From assembly GCA_015521095.1 (NCBI GenBank), contig WAOU01000095.1, positions 1 through 24,347 of the forward strand: a stretch of DNA of 24,347 nt. The letters run 5' to 3'. The stretch's first letter is position 1, and every line of letters starts with the position of its first letter. A model generated the notes under the pieces. It was given only the letters and a program-made list of their open reading frames with translations. It made no database searches and was not told the origin of the DNA. This DNA is from Desulfurococcales archaeon. Its GTDB lineage: Archaea; Thermoproteota; Thermoprotei_A; Sulfolobales; Acidilobaceae. Made by a program: the position numbers and the translations under genes. Positions 1 through 8,078 of this stretch are shown piece by piece.

Positions 1-35
1 CATGGATATTTGGTGGGAAAGAGTGGTCAGAGGGC

Positions 36-278
36 TTACTTTGTCTTATGCATTACTACGATGCTTGTCAGCGTGCTTTTGACGCCGTCCATCCGGCGGA
101 TATTCTCTGTTATGAGGTTCCGTAGCTTCTCCATGGTGTCTGCTTCGATGATTACTATTAGGTCGTGTATACCATATACCATGTATACCTCCTTGACCTC
201 TGGGATCTCGAGGACTTTCTCGAAGATTTCATTTTCCTTTCCTACATCCGTGTTTATCATGACAATCGCACGAGCCAT
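36..278 (-). CDS. Stand-alone Lrp/AsnC ligand-binding (RAM) domain protein
   Basis: This 80-residue protein matches the alpha/beta RAM (regulation of amino acid metabolism) domain that forms the C-terminal half of Lrp/AsnC regulators. It starts with a beta strand (ARAIVMINTDVG), then a helix (NEIFEKVLEIPEV), the strand EVYMVYGIHDLIVIIEA with the typical G-x-x-D turn, and a second helix ending in the family-like stretch VKSTLTSIVV. There is no helix-turn-helix, so it cannot bind DNA by itself. Such proteins form oligomers that bind amino acids, and may partner a full Lrp protein or modulate an enzyme. The ATG start has a GGTGA ribosome binding site about 8 bases upstream. The specific effector is unknown. 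Confidence 0.85.
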   Translation of the reverse strand: MARAIVMINTDVGKENEIFEKVLEIPEVKEVYMVYGIHDLIVIIEADTMEKLRNLITENIRRMDGVKSTLTSIVVMHKTK

Positions 279-405
279 TCCACATTCACCGCCCGTTATA
301 AATGGGCCATTATATTAATGATAGTATACTGAGACTATTAAAATGTGAACCTCCACTAACTGTATCTAAACAATTATAATTACATGATTCACGTGTAGGG
401 TTAGA

Positions 406-1035
406 CTATATTGTTAAGTCCTCTAATAACATGTTAAGAGCATCTCTATTATCTCGTAGAATCTTATAGATAACCCTATCCTCGATCCACTTGTTATCGA
501 CGAGGTATTCTACGGATGACACTATTTGCTCTCCTTCTCTATCTCTGAATATAATTCTTAGTGGTCTCCAATAGGTCTTCTCAACAGTAATTCTCACGTC
601 AGGATCAGTTATCTCTAGGACATCTACCAGATATCCTAGGGCAAGGCGCCTCTCGAGATATGGTGTTGCCCTAGGCTTTGCCCTAGCCTTCGATCCCCCA
701 AAGAGATTGGAGAAAACCATCTTTATCAAGCCCTTGAAGCCTCCGACGTCGAAGACAGGCTTAGGCTCCTCCTCGGCTACCTCGAGGATACTTTTTATCG
801 AGCGCCTCAATCTTTCAACATATTCTTCTTTGTCAAATGGCTTAAGCTTGATCGAGTTAGGATAGGGATGCGGATAAAGCCCTCTATCGCTTGGAGATAC
901 GAGCGCTAGGGCTTTAACCTCGGGCATTGCCTTGAAAAAGTATGCCTCGCCATACACATATCTGTAGCTGACCCCGGTCTCCCATATTTTCAACTGGTAA
1001 TATGGTATTGAGACTATCTTCTCTCCAGCCTGCAT
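406..1035 (-). CDS. Unrecognised protein, probably lineage-restricted archaeal
   Basis: I do not recognise this 209-residue protein. It looks soluble: there is no signal peptide or membrane helix. The N-terminal third is rich in Tyr, Phe and Pro (residues 10-70). A charged helix (about 70-90) is followed by a basic linker rich in Lys, Arg, Ala and Pro (about 114-125), and the C-terminal half alternates strands and helices with many Arg, Glu and Asp. Coding character is good: long frame, regular codon use, ATG start with GAGGT about 13 bases upstream and a TATA-like TTAAACC near 1075-1081. It is divergent from the ABC importer and shares its 151-base upstream region, so it may share regulation. 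Function is unknown. Confidence 0.7.
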   Translation of the reverse strand: MQAGEKIVSIPYYQLKIWETGVSYRYVYGEAYFFKAMPEVKALALVSPSDRGLYPHPYPNSIKLKPFDKEEYVERLRRSIKSILEVAEEEPKPVFDVGGFKGLIKMVFSNLFGGSKARAKPRATPYLERRLALGYLVDVLEITDPDVRITVEKTYWRPLRIIFRDREGEQIVSSVEYLVDNKWIEDRVIYKILRDNRDALNMLLEDLTI

Positions 1036-1080
1036 CTCATAGTACCTCGGGTAGTGTGTCTCCAGGATTACCAGAGGTTT

Positions 1081-1109
1081 AACACGTCGTATTACGTGTT
1101 CCGTATTAC
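1081..1109. promoter_or_regulatory. Compound inverted/direct repeat between divergent genes, candidate operator
   Basis: Positions 1081-1100 form an inverted repeat with two perfect 7-base arms (AACACGT and ACGTGTT) around a 6-base spacer. Overlapping it, the octamer CGTATTAC occurs at 1088-1095 and again at 1102-1109, spaced 14 bases. The site lies just upstream of the TATA-like box of the importer operon and next to the TATA-like sequence of the divergent gene. A regulator here could therefore act on both. ACGTGTT recurs at 1156-1162 and at 4233-4239 before the binding-protein promoter. The role as an operator is inferred from position and symmetry only. Confidence 0.4.
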
Positions 1110-1110
1110 A

Positions 1111-1120
1111 TACTTTTAAG
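1111..1120 (+). promoter_or_regulatory. TATA box of the importer permease operon
   Basis: TACTTTTAAG is a good archaeal TATA-box match. Transcription would start about 25 bases downstream, near 1140, giving a leader of about 45 bases that carries the AGGTG ribosome binding site at 1176-1180, six bases before the TTG start at 1187. Confidence 0.5.
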
Positions 1121-1186
1121 GATAAGAGGATTCTCTAAAACAGTTGGTAGACCTCACGTGTTAAATGGATAGGACAGGTGTAGGCG

Positions 1187-2548
1187 TTGAAATGGGTACT
1201 GATAAAGATAATGAATCTTATAATAGTATTGATAATTGTAACATTCATCGTAGCAGCCATATTCACAGGCCCATTAGCAGAACGTGAGAAGCAGAACATA
1301 GCACAGACAGTCCGTCAGCAAGCGAGAGTCTTATTCCAGAACCAGCCACCTGTCGCCATCGCGAGGTCATGTGTGTTAAGACCAAACATAGGAGAACAGG
1401 GATTAATCGACGCAATAAACACCTCCCTACAAACTGTAATAGAAAGCGGCAACACGACGTTGCCGCAACAACTCTCCCAGGACCAAATCGCGGTCCTCGA
1501 AGAAGTCCTCCAGGCAGTTATAGTTGATGCAGTCAATAACAAGACCATTGTCACACACGACGAATTCCTAAACTATACCACGGCTAAGGCCTACGCAGCA
1601 CTCCAAGAGCAAGGCATAAACGTTTCACAGACAGAGCTCAGAGCGTTCATAGACGACGTCTCAGCTAAGCTCTCAGAAGAGTGTAAGAAGAAAATCGTAC
1701 AGGACGAGATAAACATACAGATCGTTAGAAAGGGACTAGATCAGCCCTGGTATGTGTTGGCGGTCAGGTATACTAAGACGCTCATTACATTCCAGCCACT
1801 CTACTCTACTGTCCTGACAACACAGTATTGGCCCTATCAAGGCGACAGAAACGCCCTCCACATAATCATGGAGAGAATACCCTACTCCGTTCTACTATTC
1901 ACAACATCCTCCATTCTAACACTAGCATTTGCACTTCCACTAGCACTATACGCTGCACGGAGGCCAGGGAAAACAATTGACTCAACGATAACTGCATGGA
2001 GCGTATTCAGCGTCAGCATGCCGTGGTGGTGGCTGGCAATGGTATTCATCTACCTGTTCACTGTAAAGTACGAAATCTTCCCATCGCCATACAAGCCTGG
2101 AGGAATCGACTGGACAAGTATAACGTCTATCCTAAGCATGGCAGCGCTTCCAGTGTTTACAGTCACGATTCTTAGCATAGGAGATACCGCATATAGAATA
2201 AGAAACATTCTCCTCGACGTGTTCAACGAGGATTTCGTCACAGTAGCTAGAGCAAAGGGATTACCGGAATCTATGGTGTTAAGAAAGCACGTGATAAGAG
2301 CAGCGGCGCCACCTCTGGTCACGATAGTATTGTTCTCGATAGTTCTCAGCGTGTTTAGCGGTGCTATAATTACGGAGCTCATATTCAACTGGTTCGGTCT
2401 CGGGAGACTATATTGGGATGCGATAGTTGCAAACGATATACCAGTCATAGTAGAGCTAACATACATTACTACACTATTATACCTGGTCATTAGGTTCATT
2501 CTAGACATACTCTACACGATACTTGATCCAAGAATAAGGAGAGCATGA
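1187..2548 (+). CDS. ABC importer permease, DppB/OppB type, with large extracellular insertion
   Basis: This is a membrane permease of the dipeptide/oligopeptide (family 5) ABC importers, 453 residues against about 310-340 usually. TM1 is at about residues 8-27 and the core TM bundle at about 230-447. The EAA coupling loop that meets the ATPase lies at about 349-380 (ARAKGL at 354-359). The family-typical stretches ELIFNWFGLG (397-406) and ILYTILDPRIR (441-451) close the protein. Between TM1 and TM2 lies an outside loop of about 200 residues, mostly predicted helical at 35-180. The start is TTG with AGGTG six bases upstream. The gene is followed at once by the second permease, so the two are coupled. 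Transported substrate (peptide or sugar oligomer) cannot be told from sequence. Confidence 0.93.
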   Translation: MKWVLIKIMNLIIVLIIVTFIVAAIFTGPLAEREKQNIAQTVRQQARVLFQNQPPVAIARSCVLRPNIGEQGLIDAINTSLQTVIESGNTTLPQQLSQDQIAVLEEVLQAVIVDAVNNKTIVTHDEFLNYTTAKAYAALQEQGINVSQTELRAFIDDVSAKLSEECKKKIVQDEINIQIVRKGLDQPWYVLAVRYTKTLITFQPLYSTVLTTQYWPYQGDRNALHIIMERIPYSVLLFTTSSILTLAFALPLALYAARRPGKTIDSTITAWSVFSVSMPWWWLAMVFIYLFTVKYEIFPSPYKPGGIDWTSITSILSMAALPVFTVTILSIGDTAYRIRNILLDVFNEDFVTVARAKGLPESMVLRKHVIRAAAPPLVTIVLFSIVLSVFSGAIITELIFNWFGLGRLYWDAIVANDIPVIVELTYITTLLYLVIRFILDILYTILDPRIRRA

Positions 2549-2561
2549 TGAGGTGACCACG

Positions 2562-4184
2562 ATGTTTAAGAGGAAGAAGAAAACGGGCAAAAAACAACTC
2601 TCAAACTGGTCACTTCTACTTAGAACCTGGAGTGGCAAGATAGGAGTAGCACTTCTAATAATACAATTACTACTAGCAATCTATGTTGTAGCGGCCTATG
2701 GAGAAACAGGCCTTAAAGAATACACACAAAGCAACAAGTGGTCCTATCTATATCCACAGAGTGCTCCTCCATGCTGGGCAACAGATAAAGCACCACCAGC
2801 AAAAGTATCGCTAGAAGACATGCAGGTAACAGGACCAGAGGCGAGCTTCCAAGTAGCTGATCCCAAGCAGCAATTGCTTATAGACTATTTCAACGCGGTA
2901 TATGTTGAGACGGTATATGAAGGATCCTTCAATTACGAAGCAGAAGGATTCCCAAGCGACACTGCACTAGCATTAATCGTCGAGGTAGGCAAGAATGCTA
3001 CTGTGAACCTGCAGACAACAACAACCGACATTATCATACTCGAGGCATATGTAGAAAGGCCCGACGGGCTAAAAGTATACTTCTATGACGGTAAGCTTCC
3101 AGTAGGTGAGTCAGGAACCGTATTCCTCTATGGCCAAGTCGCAAACATAACAGAGGGAGGAGAAAACATAACGTTCATAAAACCATACAGCCTCAACAAG
3201 ATATATCAAGGAGCCCTAATAGAACAATACTTCACCAGCAGCATAAAACAGCTGGAAGAGAGCCTCGGCTATCCTGACGGTCTCCCCGGCCTACAGCAAG
3301 GCCAAGTAATCATGGCAACGGTAAACGAACAGGGCCAAGTTGTACCACTCAATGGAGAGTACAAGGTTGTCCTCAGAATAGGCTACTTCGTGGACAGAGA
3401 CTTAGTATTGAACAATGGACAGTTTGATCCAAATCTAGCAAAGCAGAATGACGCATATGTTGAACCAACAGTATATGTATTCGAGGTAAAGCCGAATTGC
3501 TATGGCTTCTTCGGAACAGATACAAAAAGCAGGCCCATAGGACTAGGACTATTATTCGGTCTTCCATATGCGTTTATCCTAGGATTCAGCGTAACATTCA
3601 TATCAACATTCATAGGAGCCTTCTATGGAACAGCAGCAGGCTACTGGAAGGATATAAAAGGAGAAATAATGATGAGAGTAGTCGACATTGTTAACTCTCT
3701 CCCGTTCCTACCAATACTAATAGCATTATCTGTAGCATTCAGATCTGCAATAACTCTACCTGTACTCGCAGGTCTAATGATTATATTGTTCTGGGCAGGA
3801 CCGGTTATAGTCGTAAGAAGTATGGCTCTCCAAATAAGCGAGCAAATATATGTTGAGGCGGCTAGAGCTGTTGGTGCATCGACGAGAAGAATATTATTCA
3901 AACACATGTTCCCACAGATCTTCCCATATACAATGGCTATAGCGGTTCTATCTATTCCAGGAGTTATAGTAGCTGAGGCGAGCCTCTCGCTACTAGGATT
4001 CGGTGATCCCGCCGCTCCGACCTGGGGTAAAATGCTTCAACTAGCATATGATGTAGGAGCAGTCAACGCTGGTTACTGGTGGCTATACCTCTTCCCAGGC
4101 TTAGCACTGGTTATCTTCTCGGCGACATTCCTACTGCTGGGTAGAGCATTAGAGCCGATAGTCGCACCCAAGCTCGTAAAGTAA
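2562..4184 (+). CDS. ABC importer permease, DppC/OppC type, with large extracellular insertion
   Basis: This is the partner permease of the preceding gene, 540 residues where DppC proteins usually have about 300. Residues 1-25 are basic and cytoplasmic, and TM1 is at about 26-45. A beta-rich outside domain of about 280 residues follows, with N-glycosylation sequons (NAT, NIT, NIT) and two Cys (71 and 313) that could pair. The core begins with the DppC-like GTD (318-320) and has the EAA loop at about 430-451 (EAARAVGAS). I chose ATG 2562 because GAGGTGA at 2550-2556 sits five bases upstream. The in-frame GTG at 2553 lies inside that ribosome binding site and is the alternative. The gene starts 13 bases after the previous stop. 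Confidence 0.93.
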   Translation: MFKRKKKTGKKQLSNWSLLLRTWSGKIGVALLIIQLLLAIYVVAAYGETGLKEYTQSNKWSYLYPQSAPPCWATDKAPPAKVSLEDMQVTGPEASFQVADPKQQLLIDYFNAVYVETVYEGSFNYEAEGFPSDTALALIVEVGKNATVNLQTTTTDIIILEAYVERPDGLKVYFYDGKLPVGESGTVFLYGQVANITEGGENITFIKPYSLNKIYQGALIEQYFTSSIKQLEESLGYPDGLPGLQQGQVIMATVNEQGQVVPLNGEYKVVLRIGYFVDRDLVLNNGQFDPNLAKQNDAYVEPTVYVFEVKPNCYGFFGTDTKSRPIGLGLLFGLPYAFILGFSVTFISTFIGAFYGTAAGYWKDIKGEIMMRVVDIVNSLPFLPILIALSVAFRSAITLPVLAGLMIILFWAGPVIVVRSMALQISEQIYVEAARAVGASTRRILFKHMFPQIFPYTMAIAVLSIPGVIVAEASLSLLGFGDPAAPTWGKMLQLAYDVGAVNAGYWWLYLFPGLALVIFSATFLLLGRALEPIVAPKLVK

Positions 4185-4205
4185 TAAAAATAATTTTTAT
4201 TTATA
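4184..4205 (+). terminator. T-rich terminator after the permease genes
   Basis: Right at the stop codon is a perfect A/T palindrome (ATAAAAAT, one base, ATTTTTAT at 4184-4200) running into further T-rich sequence. Archaeal termination relies on T-runs, so this could end the permease transcript or lower read-through into the binding-protein gene. Confidence 0.5.
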
Positions 4206-4232
4206 ACTTATCAAAAATCTTCTTAAATTTAT

Positions 4233-4262
4233 ACGTGTTTTTAACGACAAGCTATTTAAATA
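4233..4262 (+). promoter_or_regulatory. Promoter of the substrate-binding protein: TTTAAATA box with upstream ACGTGTT
   Basis: TTTAAATA at 4255-4262 is a near-ideal archaeal TATA box. Transcription would begin near 4284, leaving a leader of about 24 bases with GGTGA at 4296-4300, seven bases before the ATG at 4308. ACGTGTT at 4233-4239 lies 15 bases upstream of the box. The same heptamer sits 12 bases upstream of the permease-operon TATA box, which suggests shared control. The separate promoter lets the binding protein be made in excess over the permeases. Confidence 0.6.
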
Positions 4263-4307
4263 TCCTCCTTCATATACAGTTTATGACGCCCAACGGGTGA
4301 ATATGTC

Positions 4308-6920
4308 ATGAGAACGCTAGCTATATTCATTGTAGCACTAATGGTTCTCCCAATAGCAGCAGCACTCGTTTCAAGCGCAGGATACGTTAACACAATAGTA
4401 TTCCAGAGAATAGAGGACGACCAGGCAGCTGTCGGTAGCCTGCTTTTCGGAGACTCACAGGGTAGACTCTTCAGACTAAGGAGCATAGATCTAGTTAATA
4501 GACTAGAGGAAGCAGGCTTCCAGACGATAAAGGCAGCGAGCGGTCTAACAAACATCCTAGTAAACCCAACAGACACCTGCCAGGACGGATCAATAAACAT
4601 ATTCCAGAACCAGAAGGCTAGATTCGCACTACAGTTCCTAGTACCCAGAGGAGAGATAGTATCACAGATCTACGAAGGATACGCTATACCAGTAATCCTA
4701 CCATGGACACCACTAGACCCCGACTATCCATACCTAGTCGGAACAGCACTAAAGTGGCAGGCAGTAATCGACGCTAAGGGAGAGCAGTACGGAATCCAGC
4801 TACTCCAGCAGGCACTACAGGAACTCGGAGCAACACAGGGAGCAGACGGTAAATGGTACTGGTCAAACGGCGACCCTGTAACAGTCAAGTTCGTAATAAG
4901 AATCGAGGACCAGAGAAGAGACATTGGAGACCTACTAGCCAACAAGCTAGAGAACGACGTAGGAATAACAGTAGAGAGACTATACAACGACTTCGCAGCA
5001 GCATACCAGATAGTCTACAGCGGAGACCCCAGCGCCTGCGAGTGGCACCTCTACACAGAGGGCTGGGGAATCACCGGAATGACCCAGTACGACTACGGTA
5101 ACTTCGTATGGTTCTACAGCAGCATATGGGGAGCAATGCCAGGATGGCTAGAGCCAACATACTGGAACTACCAGAACGCTACAATAGACGAGATAGCTCA
5201 GAAACTAGACAACGGTGACTATGCAAACGAGACCGAGTTCTGGCAGCTACTAAACGAGGGAGTAGACCTAGGTATCCAGGAGAGCGTAAGAGTATTCATC
5301 GCATCAACCTATGACTTCTACGCGGTAAGCGGCGACCTCCAGGGCGTACTACCAAGCCCCAAGGCAAGCCCATGGCACACATTCACATTCATGAACCTAC
5401 AGTACCCAGAGGACACAGTAACACTAACTAACAGATACGTATACGCAAGCGGATGGGCCTGGAACCCAGTAGGCGGATTCCAGGACTTCTACAGCAGACC
5501 AGTAGTAGAGGCAGTAACCTGGCCTGGAATAACCAGTAGAGTAACAGACGGTAAGACAGGATGGAGCCCAGCAAACACAGTAGACTGGAGCCTAGAGAGA
5601 GGCCCAGTAACAGTTGACAGCGACGCACTACTCTACGACCACGCAGCCCACCAGTTCGTAACAGCTGCAGAAGCAAACGTCACAACAGCTAAGAACGCAG
5701 TAACAATCAACTACAAGCTACTTGGACAGATCAAGTTCCACGATGGAACAACCGAGACAGTAGCAGACCTACTAGCACCACTATACATAATATTCGAGTA
5801 CGCATATGACGACAGCACCAACACAACAGTCGACAACAGGTTCGAAGGACCAATAGCAGGAGACTACTACACGTTCCTCAACACATTCGTAGCAGTAAAG
5901 GTAATCAACGAGACAACAGTCAAGGTATACATCAACTATGACCACCTAGACCCAGGATTCATAGCCAGCGTAGCAAGCATATGGACCAGCTATCCACTAG
6001 AGCTCTATGCAGCAATGGACCTACTATGGCAGTACGGACAGCCAGACATACAGAACGTGCCTGAGAACGTAACACCAAAGTACGTATGGAGCCTAGACGC
6101 AAGCGACGAGTACCACCCAGCAATACACCTGCTCGACACCTACCAGGGCCAGCAGATGGTCGACCTACTACAACAGTATAAGACTACACCGCCAGACTGG
6201 GTACAGCAGCTAATCAACCTAGGATACCTAACACAGGCAGAGTGGGAGCAGAGAGTAGACAACCTGATAAACTTCTTCAACCAGCACAACCACATGCTAG
6301 TAGCAAACGGTCCATTCTACCTAGACAGCTATGACGCACAGAACGATATCGCAACAGTAAAGAGAGTAACAGACTTCCCAGTAGACCCAGCAGTGATAGC
6401 ACAGGAGCTACAGCCAAAGACAGTAGACCTACAGATAAGCTACGACCCAGTAAACTACAACACTGAGGGCACCGCCCTAGTAACACTTAGCGTGAGCGTC
6501 AACGGTCAGCCAGCAACCAACGAGGACGTAAAGATCTACGCAGTAGCTGTGAACCTAGAGACCTTCGCATCCACATTCCTAACGATAAACTACCAGGAGC
6601 CTGGAAGCTTCGAAGCAGTACTCCCAGCTAACGTATCAGAGGGCAGCTACCAGATAGTAATACTAGCATACCCAGTAGGATACAGCAACCCAGCACAGCA
6701 GTCGGTATCAGTAACACTAGTGACACCACAGCCAGGAACAACAACCACTACAACAGAGCAGACACAGGAGACAACCACGACAACCACACCACCACCTGAG
6801 GAGACCACCACCACGACAACCGCAGCCCCAGAAGAGGGCGGAGTATCAGGCACCGTAATAGCAGCAGTAGTCGTAGTAATAATCATCATAGCAGCAGCAT
6901 ACTACTTCATGAGAAAGTAA
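4308..6920 (+). CDS. Membrane-anchored family 5 substrate-binding protein, apparently circularly permuted
   Basis: This is the extracellular binding protein for the importer, 870 residues. A signal peptide covers about 1-24. Residues 26-365 match the usual second half of family 5 proteins: YVNTIVFQRIEDD and LLFGD at 26-49, then RFALQFLVPRGEIV (105-118), LLQQALQELGA (165-175) and GITVE (219-223). Residues 370-690 match the usual first half: TVTLTNRYV (370-378), GQIKFHDGTTETVADLL (473-489) and the NGPFYLDSY site (667-675). An Ig-like domain (about 705-805), a Thr/Pro stalk (811-840) and a C-terminal membrane helix (about 846-866, ending RK) follow. There is no lipobox Cys. Codon use is strongly biased (CTA for Leu, GTA, GCA, TAC), as expected for a very abundant protein. 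Binding specificity is unknown. Confidence 0.93.
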   Translation: MRTLAIFIVALMVLPIAAALVSSAGYVNTIVFQRIEDDQAAVGSLLFGDSQGRLFRLRSIDLVNRLEEAGFQTIKAASGLTNILVNPTDTCQDGSINIFQNQKARFALQFLVPRGEIVSQIYEGYAIPVILPWTPLDPDYPYLVGTALKWQAVIDAKGEQYGIQLLQQALQELGATQGADGKWYWSNGDPVTVKFVIRIEDQRRDIGDLLANKLENDVGITVERLYNDFAAAYQIVYSGDPSACEWHLYTEGWGITGMTQYDYGNFVWFYSSIWGAMPGWLEPTYWNYQNATIDEIAQKLDNGDYANETEFWQLLNEGVDLGIQESVRVFIASTYDFYAVSGDLQGVLPSPKASPWHTFTFMNLQYPEDTVTLTNRYVYASGWAWNPVGGFQDFYSRPVVEAVTWPGITSRVTDGKTGWSPANTVDWSLERGPVTVDSDALLYDHAAHQFVTAAEANVTTAKNAVTINYKLLGQIKFHDGTTETVADLLAPLYIIFEYAYDDSTNTTVDNRFEGPIAGDYYTFLNTFVAVKVINETTVKVYINYDHLDPGFIASVASIWTSYPLELYAAMDLLWQYGQPDIQNVPENVTPKYVWSLDASDEYHPAIHLLDTYQGQQMVDLLQQYKTTPPDWVQQLINLGYLTQAEWEQRVDNLINFFNQHNHMLVANGPFYLDSYDAQNDIATVKRVTDFPVDPAVIAQELQPKTVDLQISYDPVNYNTEGTALVTLSVSVNGQPATNEDVKIYAVAVNLETFASTFLTINYQEPGSFEAVLPANVSEGSYQIVILAYPVGYSNPAQQSVSVTLVTPQPGTTTTTTEQTQETTTTTTPPPEETTTTTTAAPEEGGVSGTVIAAVVVVIIIIAAAYYFMRK
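6738..6821 (+). repeat. Thr-rich stalk-coding low-complexity repeat
   Basis: ACA/ACC-rich triplets encode three runs of six Thr separated by short Pro, Glu and Gln spacers (residues 811-838). Such stalks are usually O-glycosylated and hold a surface protein away from the membrane through the S-layer. The antisense reading frames here (poly-Val) are an artefact of this repeat. Confidence 0.85.
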
Positions 6921-6929
6921 CCCCAACAA

Positions 6930-6942
6930 TAATCTTTTTTCA
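6930..6942 (+). terminator. T-run terminator after the substrate-binding protein gene
   Basis: ATAATCTTTTTTCAT lies about 10 bases after the stop codon, followed by another T-run near 6966-6970. No stable hairpin is seen. This is the expected form of an archaeal terminator and separates the binding-protein transcript from the ATPase genes. Confidence 0.5.
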
Positions 6943-7029
6943 TAATCCTAAATAATAAACTCATTATTTTTCTACTAATCTATTTGCTCCAAGGTAAATT
7001 CTCTATATATCTACGATAAAACCGTGTAA

Positions 7030-7038
7030 ATAATTATA
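7030..7038 (+). promoter_or_regulatory. Candidate TATA box of the ATPase genes
   Basis: AATAATTATATTCCC contains an AT-rich box about 70 bases before the ATG at 7109, implying a start near 7060 and a leader with a GAGG site at 7097-7100. A second AT-rich candidate (GGATATAAAG, about 7073-7082) is too close to the start codon. CGTGT at 7023-7027 partly resembles the heptamer before the other importer promoters. Assignment is weak. Confidence 0.3.
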
Positions 7039-7108
7039 TTCCCAAAAAGGGGGCTAGATCCTAAAGGACACAGGATATAAAGATAATGGGGCTAATGAGG
7101 GAAACCAG

Positions 7109-8071
7109 ATGGCACTACTCGAGGTAGAGAATCTACGAACATACTTCTATACACTAAGAGGAGTAGTAAAAGCTGTAGACGGAGTATCCTTTGAACTAGA
7201 AAAGGGAGAAACCCTAGGAATAGTAGGAGAGAGCGGCTGTGGAAAAAGTACACTAGCATGGAGCTTGTTAAGACTAGTTCCTCCTCCTGGAAGAATAGTT
7301 GGTGGACAGATTAGAATAGACGGAAAAGATATTGTTGGAATGAGCGAGTCTGAGGTTAGAAGAGAGATAAGGTGGAAACGGATTAGCATGATATTTCAAG
7401 GCGCTATGAACGCGCTCAACCCAGTTTATACCGTGGGAGACCAAATCATAGAGCCTCTCCTCCTCCACACCAATATGACCAAGCAGGAGGCACTAGAACG
7501 AGCCAAAGAACTCATAGAAGCAGTAGGCCTCGCACCTTCAATATTGGAAAGATATCCCCACGAGCTGAGCGGAGGACAAAAACAAAGAGTAGTAATCGCA
7601 ATGGCACTAGCATTAAAACCCGACATAGTAATCGCAGACGAGCCCACTACAGCGCTAGACGTTGTTGTTCAAGCGCAGATACTAAACCTAATGAAAAAAC
7701 TCCACCAGGAGGAAAAAATGAGCATTATACTGATCACCCACGATCTCGGAGTAGTAACAGAACTCTCAGAGAAAATCGCAGTAATGTATGCTGGTAAAAT
7801 AGTCGAGTTTGGAAGAGCAGAAGATATATTTGAAAACCCGCTACACCCCTACACAAAAGCTCTCATCAGGGCAGTACCCAGGCTCAAAGGAGACATACAT
7901 AAGCTCGAATACATCCCCGGAACACCTCCAGATCTCCGCTCGCCTCCACCGGGATGCAGATTTGCACCAAGATGTCCGAGAAGGTTTGAGCCCTGTGACA
8001 AAGAGGAGCCTCCGATGATCGAGTATTCAAAAGGACACTACGTAGCTTGTTGGCTTTACTCGAAGAGGTGA
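7109..8071 (+). CDS. ABC importer ATPase, DppD/OppD type
   Basis: This cytoplasmic ATPase of 320 residues energises the peptide-type importer encoded upstream. Walker A is GESGCGKST (40-48), Q-loop Q97, signature LSGGQ (153-157), Walker B IVIADEP (173-179) and switch His211, so it should be active. The C-terminal oligopeptide-ABC domain starts near PLHPYTKAL and carries four Cys (283, 289, 296, 314) in the spacing that binds a [4Fe-4S] cluster in the OppD of Mycobacterium tuberculosis OppABCD. The ATG start has GAGG eight bases upstream. The gene is followed after seven bases by its partner ATPase, and the pair should form the nucleotide-binding heterodimer. Confidence 0.96.
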   Translation: MALLEVENLRTYFYTLRGVVKAVDGVSFELEKGETLGIVGESGCGKSTLAWSLLRLVPPPGRIVGGQIRIDGKDIVGMSESEVRREIRWKRISMIFQGAMNALNPVYTVGDQIIEPLLLHTNMTKQEALERAKELIEAVGLAPSILERYPHELSGGQKQRVVIAMALALKPDIVIADEPTTALDVVVQAQILNLMKKLHQEEKMSIILITHDLGVVTELSEKIAVMYAGKIVEFGRAEDIFENPLHPYTKALIRAVPRLKGDIHKLEYIPGTPPDLRSPPPGCRFAPRCPRRFEPCDKEEPPMIEYSKGHYVACWLYSKR

Positions 8072-8078
8072 ATCATAG

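Noticed and set aside
2050..2508. Minus-strand frame of 152 codons in the DppB-like gene
   Set aside because: Antisense to clear permease membrane segments and the EAA loop.
2545..2551. ATGATGA resembling a C box of a C/D guide RNA
   Set aside because: It spans a stop codon and ribosome binding site, and no D box (CTGA) follows at a fitting distance.
6738..6821. CRISPR-like or tandem DNA repeat
   Set aside because: The periodicity is of codons for Thr runs inside a reading frame; there are no unique spacers between repeats.
6647..6889. Minus-strand poly-Val frame
   Set aside because: Artefact of the Thr-codon repeats in the stalk of the binding protein.
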